This document shows positions 1-8,489 of a stretch of DNA of 32,181 nucleotides, piece after piece; position 1 is the stretch's first letter; the number at the start of each line of letters is the position of its first letter. The translations under genes were made by a program, and so were the position numbers. The DNA is from Bifidobacterium primatium (GTDB taxonomy: Bacteria; Actinomycetota; Actinomycetes; Actinomycetales; Bifidobacteriaceae). The notes below the pieces were generated by a model. The model worked only from the letters and a program-made list of their open reading frames with translations. It did not search any database and was not told where the DNA came from. The DNA is taken from positions 1-32,181 of the forward strand of contig NZ_PEBI01000006.1 of the NCBI RefSeq assembly GCF_002802875.1. The letters run 5' to 3'.

Positions 1-506
1 TGGGATAGGGAATCCCACACGGCTTTCATGGGCTGCATGATGTTGAACAACGGCACCGGGGTGCCAAGGGTGATGCCGTTCAGCGGGATGCGGTAGAGGG
101 GCATGTCATAGACGGTGCCGCCCTTCCACATGCTGGTGGTGTTGATGGCGGGGTCCTTGGCCGTGCCGGTGGTTGCCTCTCCCTTGACGACGACGAGGCT
201 GGCCGATTCCACGGATTCGCTGCCCTTTTCGTAGCGGCAGACGATGAGGTCGTTGCGTTTCATGCCCTGCGAGCCGTTGCTGATGATGAGGTCCTCGCCG
301 CCGTCGTTGCTGACGTGGTAGCCCTGCATGACGAGCTCGCCCGACCCGATGGTGACTTTGTTCGCGGAGACGACGGTGATTGCGAACTTGTTTTGCATGT
401 CGAGCACGTAGTCGTCCAGTCCGATGATGCCGGCGTGGAGTCCGGCGTCCTGGGCGGCGGTGACGTGCGGGGTGCCCGCGTGTCCGGTGACGAGGCTGAT
501 GGTCAT
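1..506 (-). CDS. Tail-tip/baseplate structural protein, N-terminal part (runs off the left edge)
   Basis: The reading frame starts at ATG 506 and stays open to the window edge, giving 168 residues of an incomplete protein. It opens MTISLVTGHAGTPHVTAAQD and continues with segments such as GLHAGIIGLDDYVL and SNGSQGMKRNDLIVCRYEKG. This pattern is familiar from the N-terminal module of phage minor structural proteins that sit at the tail tip in Gram-positive siphophages; that is recognition from memory, not a search. The start overlaps the stop of the preceding zinc-ribbon gene by four bases (ATGA), so translation is probably coupled. Position after the tape measure and two tail-tip genes fits a baseplate or receptor-binding component. 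The missing C-terminus would decide whether it carries a receptor-binding domain. Confidence 0.6.
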   Translation of the reverse strand, partial: MTISLVTGHAGTPHVTAAQDAGLHAGIIGLDDYVLDMQNKFAITVVSANKVTIGSGELVMQGYHVSNDGGEDLIISNGSQGMKRNDLIVCRYEKGSESVESASLVVVKGEATTGTAKDPAINTTSMWKGGTVYDMPLYRIPLNGITLGTPVPLFNIMQPMKAVWDSLS

Positions 507-739
507 GACTGTGCTCCGTTCTTCATCCACGAGTCGAATTCGTTGTCGGCGTCCTTGAGCTTGTTGACGTACTGCTCGTGGCAGCGGTCGCACAGCAGGT
601 AGTCGTGCTGGCTGCCGTCGGAGTCGAAGCGGACGATGTTCCACCATTCCTTGAATCCGGGGTCGTCCTGTTTCTCGAAGTATTTGAGTGTTTGGCAGCG
701 ATCGCATTGCATGATGGTGCAGTTGTCCTTGCGTGCCAT
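503..739 (-). CDS. Small protein with two CxxC motifs, in the tail-tip cluster
   Basis: This 78-residue protein has CDRC near residue 12 and a second CDRC near residue 50, the spacing of a four-cysteine zinc site. It is rich in charged residues and has no signal peptide or membrane segment. It lies between two tail-tip genes and overlaps the next one by four bases, so it belongs to the late operon. I do not recognise a family. A zinc-stabilised accessory of tail-tip assembly is possible, but only position supports that. The start at 739 has a GGAAAGG-type Shine-Dalgarno a few bases upstream. Confidence 0.6.
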   Translation of the reverse strand: MARKDNCTIMQCDRCQTLKYFEKQDDPGFKEWWNIVRFDSDGSQHDYLLCDRCHEQYVNKLKDADNEFDSWMKNGAQS

Positions 740-757
740 GGTGCCCTTCCTTTCCTG

Positions 758-1723
758 TTATTCGGCTTCGTAGTCGACGCTGACGGAGCCTTTGGCGATC
801 TTGACGATTTTCTTGGTTATCGTGGCGTTGACGGTGATGCCGGTGATGTTGTCTCGGGCGGCGACGGTGTCGCCGACGTCGAGGCTGATGCTGTCGGGGT
901 TGCGGATGGTGACGGACACGTCGCCCTCGCTCTGCATCTCCTCGAGCTTCTCCCGCGTGCTTTTGGCGAGTTCGTCGGCCTCGGCGTTGTTGTAGTCGTA
1001 GACCTGCGCGATCTCGTCGACGCCGGTGAACGTCTGCCGCTGGCTGACGTTGCCTTTGGCGTCGGCGTACCAGTGGGATACGACGCGGTCCTTGAGGTCG
1101 CCCTTGCCTAGTCCGATGAGGTGGTTGACGTGCCGCCATGTCCGGGTGGCGTCGAAGTCCACGAGGTCGCTGTCGATGGTGTCGCCATAGTGTTCCACGG
1201 GTTCGGCCCATATGTTCACGGATCCCGACCGGTAGGCGAGGCGGAGTTTCAGGCCGGAGGCGGCGCACATCTTCCTCATGCCCGTGTACGCGTCCGTGTA
1301 CCGGTCGAACTGGTATGTTCCGACAGTCGGGTCCGGCCCGCTCGGCGGCTGCGATGCTGTGAACGTGCCGGCGAGTCCGATGCGGTTGAGAAGCTGGCCG
1401 ATGACCGTGCTCGCCGGCCCCTGCACGGTGAGGTAGTCCTGTCCGATGTCGGGGGCGAGTATCTTTCCCGCGAGCATGCCGTGCCATGTTCGTCCCGAAT
1501 AGGTGAGGGTGCTGCCGTCGCCGTCGAGCCGGTCGCGTAATGCGTCGACCACGCCGCCGCATTCGGATCCGTCGAGGTACGTGTAGGCGCCGGAGGGGAT
1601 GTTCCGGTCGATGGTGAGTTCGAAGTCGTTCTCGTCGGCTCCCCACGCGCAGTCGAGTGTGTAGTCGTCGACGGCCATGCGGTCCACGTGGCCGGCGTCG
1701 GTGATGATGAGGTCTATGCCCAT
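758..1723 (-). CDS. Tail-tip protein, siphovirus Gp37-like family
   Basis: This 321-residue protein follows the distal tail protein, the usual place of the tail-associated hub or minor tail protein. Its N-terminal half (for example DDYTLDCAWGADENDFELTI) and its C-terminal end (DSISLDVGDTVAARDNITG) resemble the actinobacterial phage family called ReqiPepy6 Gp37-like; this is recognition without an alignment. I place the start at ATG 1723 because GGAGGAGAG lies about ten bases upstream. The in-frame ATG at 1747 sits in front of that ribosome-binding site and would translate it as GGGER. With this start the gene overlaps the upstream stop by ten bases. Likely role: attachment of the tail tip, linking distal tail protein to the receptor-binding proteins. 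Confidence 0.65.
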   Translation of the reverse strand: MGIDLIITDAGHVDRMAVDDYTLDCAWGADENDFELTIDRNIPSGAYTYLDGSECGGVVDALRDRLDGDGSTLTYSGRTWHGMLAGKILAPDIGQDYLTVQGPASTVIGQLLNRIGLAGTFTASQPPSGPDPTVGTYQFDRYTDAYTGMRKMCAASGLKLRLAYRSGSVNIWAEPVEHYGDTIDSDLVDFDATRTWRHVNHLIGLGKGDLKDRVVSHWYADAKGNVSQRQTFTGVDEIAQVYDYNNAEADELAKSTREKLEEMQSEGDVSVTIRNPDSISLDVGDTVAARDNITGITVNATITKKIVKIAKGSVSVDYEAE

Positions 1724-2541
1724 GGCGGTTCGCTCTCCTCCTCCCATACGGTCAGGTCGAAGCCGAAGCCCTTCCAGTTGACTGGGTTGTCGCCGGGCGG
1801 GATGGGCTGGAAGATGTAGGAGCCGCCGTCCCGTCCGCCGCCTCGGTATCCCTTGGCGAACACGTTGGACACGTCACCGTTCTCGGCGGTCATGACGATG
1901 GTGCGCTGCCTTCCCACGGCCGTGATGGTCACGTATGCTCCGGAGGGGATGTCCATGTCTAGACGGTACGTGTTGGAGCCGATGACGATCTGGGGGCTGC
2001 TGGCGGGGCCGAACACGACCATGGTGAATCCCATGGCCGTCGGCATGGGATTGGATGCCGTGGCGTTGCGCGTGGTCGGCAGATAGTCGTGCGGATAGTC
2101 ATAGGGGTGGTCGAGGTCGAGGCCCGGCTGCAATGCGTCCGACCAGAAGTGCTGGACATCGCCCGCACGCCGCCACATGCCGTCGGACAGCACGACGGTG
2201 AGCTTCTGCCTGATGACGTTCGGCTTGATGTCGGAGGCCTCGGCCTTGACCACGTAGGCCGTCGCCCTCCAGCCATCCGCGTCCAGGACGCCGGGCGTAT
2301 GGTTGGCGACGTCCGCGTCGAACAGGCGTCGCGTCCAGTCGAGCTTCTCCGGACAACGCAGGTAGGTGAGCTCTAGGCTCGCCTCCCTCGCGTCCCGTGT
2401 CACGCCGGACAGGTCACGGTAGCCGAGCGAGTACCCCCATGCGCGGCCTCTTATGCCTTCGGCGGTCTGCGCGAAGATATCGGGGCCGCTCATGGGAATC
2501 TCGTCGCCGGTGGTGGCGCACACGTACTTAAGCGACTGCAT
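1714..2541 (-). CDS. Distal tail protein (Dit-like)
   Basis: This 275-residue protein is encoded directly after the tape measure gene, where Gram-positive siphophages place the distal tail protein that forms the hexameric ring at the tail end. Sequence features fit that family in outline: an N-terminal beta-rich part with RDLSGVTRDAREASLEL and a C-terminal part with VIGSNTYRLDMDIPSGAYVT. I chose ATG 2541 over the longer GTG start at 2568 because GGAAGG lies 13 bases upstream of 2541 while nothing precedes 2568. The gene then overlaps the end of the tape measure gene by 14 bases. No enzymatic motif is visible. Confidence 0.65.
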   Translation of the reverse strand: MQSLKYVCATTGDEIPMSGPDIFAQTAEGIRGRAWGYSLGYRDLSGVTRDAREASLELTYLRCPEKLDWTRRLFDADVANHTPGVLDADGWRATAYVVKAEASDIKPNVIRQKLTVVLSDGMWRRAGDVQHFWSDALQPGLDLDHPYDYPHDYLPTTRNATASNPMPTAMGFTMVVFGPASSPQIVIGSNTYRLDMDIPSGAYVTITAVGRQRTIVMTAENGDVSNVFAKGYRGGGRDGGSYIFQPIPPGDNPVNWKGFGFDLTVWEEESEPPWA

Positions 2542-5500
2542 GCTTGCGTACCATCCTTCCGAATTCACGGCCGTCGATTTCGATGCCCATGGAGGAGAGC
2601 ATGGCCGGCAGGTCGCCGTGCAATGCGGTCAGTTCCGCCAGCAGCTGCTCCAACGTCCGTGCCTGTGACGACTGGCCCGTGGCCGTCATGTCTCCGATGC
2701 TCGCCGTGACGGGCATGGCGATGGGTCCGACGCCGGCCTGCAGTCGTGTGGTCATGTCGGTGAGCGCGTCGTCGACGAGGCCTGTGCTTTGGGTGACGCC
2801 TTGGCCGATGCCGGCGCCGATCATGAGGCCGACCTGGTCTCGGAACACTCGTGATGGCGAGTGGATGCCGAGTGCGTTCTTGGCGGCGTTGATGGCGCTG
2901 GAGGCGATGTTCTTGGCTGCTTCGACGACCTTGCCGACGGCGTTTTTGATGCCGTTGACGAGACCGTTGACGATGTTGGCTCCGGCGGAGGTGAGCCAAC
3001 TTGCGGCGCCGCTGAATGCTCCGGTGATCCTGCCTTTGATGCCGCTGATGGTGCTCACGACGGCGTTGATGCCGTTGCTGGCTGCGGACTTGAGTCCGTT
3101 CCAGATGCTGGTGAATACGCTTCTGACGCCGTTCCATGCGCTGCTCCAGATGCTGCGGATGGAGTTCAGGCCGCTGGTGATGGCGGTTCTGATGCCGTTC
3201 CAGATTGCCATGAATGCGCTGCGGATGGCGTTCCATACGGCGGTCCAGAGCGCGCGGATGACGTTGAGTCCTCCGCTGATGGCGGCTTTGATGGCGTTCC
3301 AGATGCCGGTGAACACTGATTTGATGACCTGCCATACGCCGCTGAACACCTGTTGGATGCCCTGCCATGCCGTGCTCCAGTTGCCGGTGAACACGCCGGT
3401 GAGGAACGTGATGACGCCGGTGAGGATGGTCACGACGCCTTGGATGGCGCCGATGATGGCGGTGATGACGGGCGTGACCACGCTGATGATGGTCTGCACG
3501 ACGGCGGTGATGACGGGGATGAGCGCGGTGATGACGTTGACTATCGCGGTTATCACGGGGATGAGCAGGCCGACCAGCGTGGTGATGATGGTCGTGATGA
3601 CCGGCAGGAACGCGACGATAGCAGCGGTGATGGTCTGGATGACCGGGACGAGCAGGCTGACGAGCGTGGTCACCAGTTGGATGATGATGGGCATGACCTG
3701 CATGACCGCGCCGATGATCGCCTGGATGACGGGCACGAGGGCAGTCACGAGGGTGGCGACCAGTTGGGCGATGACCGGGGCGATCTGCGCGATGGCCTGG
3801 GCTATCGTCGTGATGACCGGGATGATGGCGCTGACCAGCATGGTCGCCAATTGCGCGAGGGCGGGCAGTATCTGGGCGGCGACCTGGATGATGGCCGTGA
3901 ACGCCGGGATGAGCGCGCCGATGATCGCGGTCGCCGCCTGGACGAGAGGGCCGATGAGCGCGGCGCCGAGCTGGGCGAACGCGGAGACGAGCTGGCCTAG
4001 GACCGGGGCGAGCTGGGCGAACGCGTCGGATATCTGCGCGACCATGTCGGCGACCATGGGAGCGGTGTCGGCGAACGCCTGCGAGAGCGCGTCGCCCAAT
4101 TGGCCGAACGCGTCCATGAGTGCGGGCAGCTGCGCGAGGATGGGCTGCATCATCGTGGTGAACAGCCCGCCCAATTGGGCGAGGACGGGCGCGGCCGCCG
4201 AGGCGAGCGCGCCGAACGTCTCGGCCAGTTTCGGCCCGACCTGCTGGAGGATGGGGCCGACCGTCCCGGCGATGGCCTTGAACCGTCCGGCGATGGCGGT
4301 GCCGAGCGTGGCGAGCACGGGGCCGATGGCCTTCACGATGCCGGTGAACGTGTCGACGAGCCCCTGCACGAGCGACTGGAGCGCGGGCATGGCGGCCTGC
4401 CATGCCGCCTGCACCTTCTGCCACAGGGGCTGCAGGTACTGCATGAGCGACTGCCATGCCTTGCGGCCGGTCTCGGTCTTGGTGAAGAACACGGCGAGCG
4501 CCGCCACGATGGCCGCGATGGCCGTGGCCACGAGGATCAGGGGGTTGGCCTTCATGGCCGTGAACAGGGCCTTGAGGCGTCCGGACGCGAACAGCGTGGT
4601 CGCGCCGAAGGCGCGTTGCACGGCGTTGCACGCGGTCGTGGCCGCCGTCAGCGCCGTCTGCGCGTTCTTCACGAGGGTCATGTTCGCGGCGAGCTGCCTG
4701 AGCTTGGCGGATGGTCCGCCCAGCCCGTTGAGGAAGTCGGTGACGGCCTGTGCGCCGTCCCTTACCTTGTTCGCGTTCGTGGCGACGGATTCGAGCCCGC
4801 TGCCCAGCGCCTTGACGCCGGCGTTCGCGGTTTTGAACGCGATGAATCCGGCGACGATGGGCGTGAGCTTGGGCAGGAGGGTGCCGGCGTTCTGGGCGAT
4901 GAGGTTCAGCGCGTCGGCGATGAGCTTGATGGCCGTGGCGGCGGTGTCGGGAGGGATCATGCCCGACCAGTCGATGATGATGCCCTGGACGGTGGAGACG
5001 AGGCTTTTCACGGTGTCCACGGCCGCGTCCCATGCGCTTTGGAACGAGGCGATGGCGCCGTTGTCCTCGAGCCTGGCGTACATGTCCATGGCGGCCGTCC
5101 TCAGCCGGTCGAACAGGCTCGCGGCCGTGGGGATGGCGTTGGACAGGCCGGCCTCCAAGGCGGCGCCGACCTTCTGCATGGCGGGCTTGGCGGCGGCGGT
5201 GAACCCGTCGATGATGGGGATGGCCTGGTTGAACAGTTCGCGCAGGCCGTTGAGCACGGGCGAGGCGATGACCTCGCCGGTTCGCGAGAGCGCGGCCTTG
5301 ACGTTCGCCAACGCGCCGGTGAAGGTCGTGCCGGCCGCCTGTGCGGCGCCGCCCAAGCCCTTCTGCATGGCGTCGGCGAAGGTCTGGAAGTCTATCTCGC
5401 CTTCGGAGACCATGCTGCTGACCTCGGCGCTGGTCTTGCCGAGGTGTTTGGCGAGCAGCTGGAGGACGGGCACGCCGGACGCCATGAGCTGGAGCATGTC

Positions 5501-6028
5501 GTCGCCCTGGAGCTTGCCTCGTGCGGCGACGGAGCCGAAGATGAGGCCCACGTCGGTGAGGCTGCGGCCGGAGATCTGCGCGGTGTCGGCGACGGTCTTG
5601 AGCACGTTGGTCATCTGCGTGCCGGATTTGACGCCGGACGCGGACAATGAGGCGGCGACGGTCGCGGCGTCGCCGAGGCCGAACGCGGTGCCCTTCACGG
5701 ACTGCAGGGCGCTGTTCATGATGCCGCTGATGGACTTGGAGTCGTGGCCGAGGCCCTTGAGCTTGGCCTGGGCGTTCTCGATGTTCAGGGCGCGGGTGAA
5801 GCCGCCCTTGGCGGCGAGCGCGACGATGCCGCCGGTGACGGTGGTGATGGCGCCGAGGCCGAGTTTGCCGACGCCCTTGAACGCGCCGCCGAGCCGGGTG
5901 AGCAGGCTGGTGCCGCCGGTCTTGGCGGCGTTGCCGATGCTGGTGCCGAGGTCGCCTTCGAGTTTGCGGCCGAAGCCCTTGCCCGAGGGGGCGACCTCGA
6001 TGTATACGGTGCCGATGTCCTGTGCCAT
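2528..6028 (-). CDS. Tail tape measure protein
   Basis: At 1166 residues this is the longest gene in the window and follows the frameshifted tail chaperones, the standard place for the tape measure that sets tail length. At about 1.5 angstrom per residue, the usual rule of thumb, it predicts a tail near 170-175 nm. The N-terminus (MAQDIGTVYIEVAPSGKGF) and the GIHSPSRVFR motif near the C-terminus are typical of the family. Residues about 670-870 are a hydrophobic stretch of repeated PVI-containing helices. Residues about 895-990 hold a tandem 11-residue repeat with tryptophan at each start. The ATG at 6028 is chosen because GGGAGG lies seven bases upstream; the GTG at 6043 lies upstream of that site. 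Confidence 0.93.
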   Translation of the reverse strand: MAQDIGTVYIEVAPSGKGFGRKLEGDLGTSIGNAAKTGGTSLLTRLGGAFKGVGKLGLGAITTVTGGIVALAAKGGFTRALNIENAQAKLKGLGHDSKSISGIMNSALQSVKGTAFGLGDAATVAASLSASGVKSGTQMTNVLKTVADTAQISGRSLTDVGLIFGSVAARGKLQGDDMLQLMASGVPVLQLLAKHLGKTSAEVSSMVSEGEIDFQTFADAMQKGLGGAAQAAGTTFTGALANVKAALSRTGEVIASPVLNGLRELFNQAIPIIDGFTAAAKPAMQKVGAALEAGLSNAIPTAASLFDRLRTAAMDMYARLEDNGAIASFQSAWDAAVDTVKSLVSTVQGIIIDWSGMIPPDTAATAIKLIADALNLIAQNAGTLLPKLTPIVAGFIAFKTANAGVKALGSGLESVATNANKVRDGAQAVTDFLNGLGGPSAKLRQLAANMTLVKNAQTALTAATTACNAVQRAFGATTLFASGRLKALFTAMKANPLILVATAIAAIVAALAVFFTKTETGRKAWQSLMQYLQPLWQKVQAAWQAAMPALQSLVQGLVDTFTGIVKAIGPVLATLGTAIAGRFKAIAGTVGPILQQVGPKLAETFGALASAAAPVLAQLGGLFTTMMQPILAQLPALMDAFGQLGDALSQAFADTAPMVADMVAQISDAFAQLAPVLGQLVSAFAQLGAALIGPLVQAATAIIGALIPAFTAIIQVAAQILPALAQLATMLVSAIIPVITTIAQAIAQIAPVIAQLVATLVTALVPVIQAIIGAVMQVMPIIIQLVTTLVSLLVPVIQTITAAIVAFLPVITTIITTLVGLLIPVITAIVNVITALIPVITAVVQTIISVVTPVITAIIGAIQGVVTILTGVITFLTGVFTGNWSTAWQGIQQVFSGVWQVIKSVFTGIWNAIKAAISGGLNVIRALWTAVWNAIRSAFMAIWNGIRTAITSGLNSIRSIWSSAWNGVRSVFTSIWNGLKSAASNGINAVVSTISGIKGRITGAFSGAASWLTSAGANIVNGLVNGIKNAVGKVVEAAKNIASSAINAAKNALGIHSPSRVFRDQVGLMIGAGIGQGVTQSTGLVDDALTDMTTRLQAGVGPIAMPVTASIGDMTATGQSSQARTLEQLLAELTALHGDLPAMLSSMGIEIDGREFGRMVRKHAVA

Positions 6029-6082
6029 CGGGGTTCCTCCCACGGTTGTGTCGTGTGCTGGATCCCGATGGCGGTCGGGATG

Positions 6083-6846
6083 CTATTCGGTTATGTGGTA
6101 GCGGTCCTTGAGCCGTTGGCGGCGTGCCAGTCGTTCCCTGCGTTTGCGCGGGTCCTCGAGGCGGTGGGCGCGCAGCGTGTCGTTGCGCCGGTCCTTCCAT
6201 GGCCGGTATCCGCGTTTTTTGAGCAGGCCCTCGAGTTCGAGCCGGTCCCACATGGCGGTCTCGGCTCCCGTGGGTGTGTACGCCCAGCCGGCCAGTGCGG
6301 CGTAGGATGCGCTGGTGTGGTCGCGCAGGAGTTCGCGGGTGAGCTCCCATGCGAGCTGGTAGCCCATGTTGCCGCGGGGTTTGCGGTCTTTGGGCGCGTC
6401 GAGCCATGGGATGAGGCGGACGGGGTGCCAGAGGAGGCCGTAGCGGCTGAGCCAGTCGGCGGCTAATGCGCCGTGGTGGTTCTGGTGGAGGACGAGGAGG
6501 ACAGCTGTTTTGGGTCGAGGCCCGACCCTTCGGCCCAGCCGCGCATGATGGCGCTGATCCAGCCGAGCGGGTTGCCGGCGCGGCGGAGTTTGTTCCACAG
6601 GTCGGGCTGCATCTGCTCCAAATAGGCCAGGAAGACGGCGGTGGCGTGGAAGGTGTCCTCCTCGCTCAGCGCGACCTTGCTTTTGATGATGAGGACCACG
6701 TTGACGAGTTCGATGGGCAGGTCGGCGCTGTTGAGGTTGGGCAGGCGCACGGTCGTGTCGAGGCCCTTGAGGCTCAATGTCACGTCGGGCAGGTTCTCGC
6801 GGGATTCGTCGATGTCGGGTTCGATGATGATGGGCTTGTCGCTCAT
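6083..6846 (-). CDS. Tail assembly chaperone, long form made by -1 frameshift (complement join 6083..6508, 6508..6846)
   Basis: This is the G-T type fusion of siphophage tail assembly chaperones, 254 residues long. The ribosome reads the short chaperone from 6846 to the AAA codon at 6510-6508, slips back one base on CCCAAAA, and continues with TAVLLVLHQNHHGALAADWL to the stop at 6083. The extension has 141 residues and ends in a very basic tail (RKRRERLARRQRLKDRYHITE in part). It has no start codon or ribosome-binding site of its own near the shift, which supports the fusion. The protein is expected to bind the tape measure during tail assembly and to be absent from finished virions. The gene sits between the major tail protein and the tape measure, exactly as in lambda-like tails. 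Confidence 0.85.
6463..6846 (-). CDS. Tail assembly chaperone, short form
   Basis: This zero-frame product has 127 residues and begins MSDKPIIIEPDIDESRENLP. It corresponds to the gpG-like chaperone that coats the tape measure. Its last 14 residues, downstream of the slippery site, are a low-complexity serine/threonine tail (QLSSSSSTRTTTAH), as expected of a region constrained mainly in the other frame. Typical residues such as MQPDLWNKLRRAGNPLGWI fit chaperones of actinobacterial phages. It is probably made in excess over the fused form. Confidence 0.8.
   Translation of the reverse strand: MSDKPIIIEPDIDESRENLPDVTLSLKGLDTTVRLPNLNSADLPIELVNVVLIIKSKVALSEEDTFHATAVFLAYLEQMQPDLWNKLRRAGNPLGWISAIMRGWAEGSGLDPKQLSSSSSTRTTTAH
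6508..6514 (-). promoter_or_regulatory. Slippery heptamer CCCAAAA for -1 frameshifting in the tail chaperone gene
   Basis: Read on the minus strand the heptamer is C CCA AAA with CCA and AAA as zero-frame codons, a canonical X XXY YYZ slip site. Slipping one base back enters exactly the open frame that ends at 6083. The zero frame ends 14 codons further on. Confidence 0.88.
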
Positions 6847-6897
6847 GGCGGTCTCCTAACGGTTGGTTTTTGCGGCGGTCTTTGGTTGTGCGTGGGG

Positions 6898-6941
6898 TTC
6901 CCCTTCCGCGCGGAGACCGCCATCCACGCGCGGGAGGGGAA
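6898..6941 (-). terminator. Long hairpin between major tail protein and tail chaperones
   Basis: Bases 6898-6912 and 6927-6941 form a 15-base-pair stem with one G-T wobble and a 14-base loop. There is no T run after it on the minus strand, so it may be a partial terminator or an RNA-stabilising structure. Its place fits a drop from the abundant major tail protein to the low-abundance chaperones. Confidence 0.5.
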
Positions 6942-6948
6942 GAATCGG

Positions 6949-7815
6949 TCAGGCGCCTGCGGGGGCGGTGACGGTGACGGGCACGGTCACGGACTTGCCT
7001 CCGGCCGTGACGGTGATGTTCACCGGCTTGCCGGTGGCGGTGGCCGTCTTGCCGGTCACGGTGACGGTGGAGCCGTTGACGGTGGCGGTGGCCTTCGTCT
7101 CGTCGCCGCTGACGGCGGCGAGGGTCCAGCCGCTCGCGTTGGAGGGGCTGACGGTCACGGCGAACGTGCCGGATTTGCCGGCTTCGACGCTGAGCGTGTC
7201 GGGGTCGGCGGACAGTGCGGTGACGGCGGTGGCGAGGCCGGCCATTTCGGCGGCGAGCAGGCCGTACACGTGGAACTGGAAGCCGTCGGAGCTCTTGAAG
7301 AACTTGAACGTGACGTTGAAGGTGAGGACCTCGGTGCTCACCATCGTCATGTCGTCGCGGTCCGAGACCTGCGCCTTGCCCGCGGTCAGGACGATGGGGT
7401 TGCCGTACTGGTCGAGGCAGGCGAGCACGAGCCCGTACTGGCGGTTCGCGGTCGCGTCCTTGATATGAAACGCGCCATCGTCGTCGGCCTTGACGCCGAA
7501 GTACGCCTCGGCGATGCTCCGGCGGCATTCGATGCCGGGAATCTGCAAAGTCCAGTAGCCGGGCTCCTGCTCGCTGATGACGATGTCGCCGTTGTGGGCC
7601 TTGATCTCGGTGTCGTCGCCGGGCTCGGGATGCAGCACGGCGCCGTCCTCGCTGTTGTAGCCCACGGGGCGTGCGGTCTCGGGCGGCTGCCAGTTCTCGT
7701 CCGTGGGCGGCGTGAATCCGCCGTCGTCGAGCGGGAAGAGGAACAGGGCGTAGTCCTTGACGAGTTTGACCAGGTCGGCGTTGTTGCCGCTGGTGATGTA
7801 GCCGGTATCGGCCAT
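6949..7815 (-). CDS. Major tail protein with C-terminal Ig-like domain
   Basis: This 288-residue protein lies between the tail terminator-like gene and the tail chaperones, where the tail tube protein is always found. The first 200 residues form the tube domain. Residues about 205-285 are a bacterial Ig-like (Big_2 type) domain: SADPDTLSVEAGKSGTFAVT, then repeated threonine-valine strands ending VTVPVTVTAPAGA. Such C-terminal Ig domains decorate many phage tail tubes and are thought to bind cell-surface sugars weakly. AGGA seven to eight bases upstream supports the start at 7815. Confidence 0.88.
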   Translation of the reverse strand: MADTGYITSGNNADLVKLVKDYALFLFPLDDGGFTPPTDENWQPPETARPVGYNSEDGAVLHPEPGDDTEIKAHNGDIVISEQEPGYWTLQIPGIECRRSIAEAYFGVKADDDGAFHIKDATANRQYGLVLACLDQYGNPIVLTAGKAQVSDRDDMTMVSTEVLTFNVTFKFFKSSDGFQFHVYGLLAAEMAGLATAVTALSADPDTLSVEAGKSGTFAVTVSPSNASGWTLAAVSGDETKATATVNGSTVTVTGKTATATGKPVNITVTAGGKSVTVPVTVTAPAGA

Positions 7816-7846
7816 GATGTTCGTCCTTTCGGTTGGATGATGGTTG

Positions 7847-8245
7847 TCAGACGGTGGACACGGTCAGCAGGAGGATGAGGTAGGCGCACACGGTGCCGCC
7901 CTCGTCCGCGAGGCGTATGGGCCCGCTGTCGAGCCCCATGGAGCATATGGGGTACGGCGGGCTCAGGGAGGTGAGATAGGCGCAGATGTCGGCGGCCCGT
8001 CGCTGCGCGGCCGCGTAGTCGCCGGTGCCGTCGCCGCGCCGCTCCCATACGCTCATGCGCAGGCGCACGTACTGGCTGACCGGCGTGGCCGGCTGCTGCG
8101 GCTCGCCCACGATCACGCACTCATGCTCCGGGTTGTCACGCGCGCGCACGCCGCCGAAACGCACGTCGGGGAATCGTCCGCGCAGCAGGGGCAGCAGCAC
8201 CGGCTCCACACGCGGAGTCCGGACGGGAGGATGGAAGACGCTCAT
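7847..8245 (-). CDS. Tail terminator / completion-like protein
   Basis: This 132-residue protein directly precedes the major tail protein gene, the position of the tail terminator that caps the tube and joins it to the head. It starts at ATG 8245, overlapping the preceding stop by four bases (ATGA). Segments such as RVEPVLLPLLRGRFPDVRFG and QYVRLRMSVWERRGDG fit the small alpha/beta fold of that class in outline, but I could not align it. Function rests mainly on gene order. Confidence 0.6.
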   Translation of the reverse strand: MSVFHPPVRTPRVEPVLLPLLRGRFPDVRFGGVRARDNPEHECVIVGEPQQPATPVSQYVRLRMSVWERRGDGTGDYAAAQRRAADICAYLTSLSPPYPICSMGLDSGPIRLADEGGTVCAYLILLLTVSTV

Positions 8246-8487
8246 ACGCGCACTCCCCCGAGCATCCGGGTGAGGGTGCCGTGCTCGCGTTCCACGGGCG
8301 CGGGGCATGTGGCGACCACGTTCGCTCGGTCGGTGTCCTCGTTGCGGTACACCTTGATGCGGTCGTCGCCGGCCGCCTCCGACCTCATGTGAGCCTCGAC
8401 GTCGTCGATGACCGGTTCGACGGCCTTGTGGAGCACCTGCTGGTTGAACGCGCGCCGCTTCAGCACCACTTTGACGGGTTTGGCCAT
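8242..8487 (-). CDS. HK97 gp10-like connector or neck protein
   Basis: This small basic protein of 81 residues (MAKPVKVVLKRRAFNQQVLH) occupies the slot of the HK97 gp10-like protein between the head-closure protein and the tail terminator. The ATG at 8487 is preferred over 8493 because GGAGG then lies seven bases upstream, whereas it abuts 8493. It overlaps its downstream neighbour by four bases. It is shorter than the usual family members, so the family is tentative. Confidence 0.55.
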   Translation of the reverse strand: MAKPVKVVLKRRAFNQQVLHKAVEPVIDDVEAHMRSEAAGDDRIKVYRNEDTDRANVVATCPAPVEREHGTLTRMLGGVRV

Positions 8488-8489
8488 GG

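Noticed and set aside
3060-4000. Regular DNA repeats that could be mistaken for a CRISPR array
   Set aside because: They are coding repeats of the tape measure protein, contiguous and imperfect, without spacers. No CRISPR array is visible elsewhere.
2544-6101. Very long open frame on the plus strand opposite the tape measure gene, and another long shadow in a second minus frame (2565-6407)
   Set aside because: Both lie wholly over the tape measure gene, have biased compositions (methionine/serine/proline or arginine/histidine/glycine) from G+C-rich third positions, and lack ribosome-binding sites.
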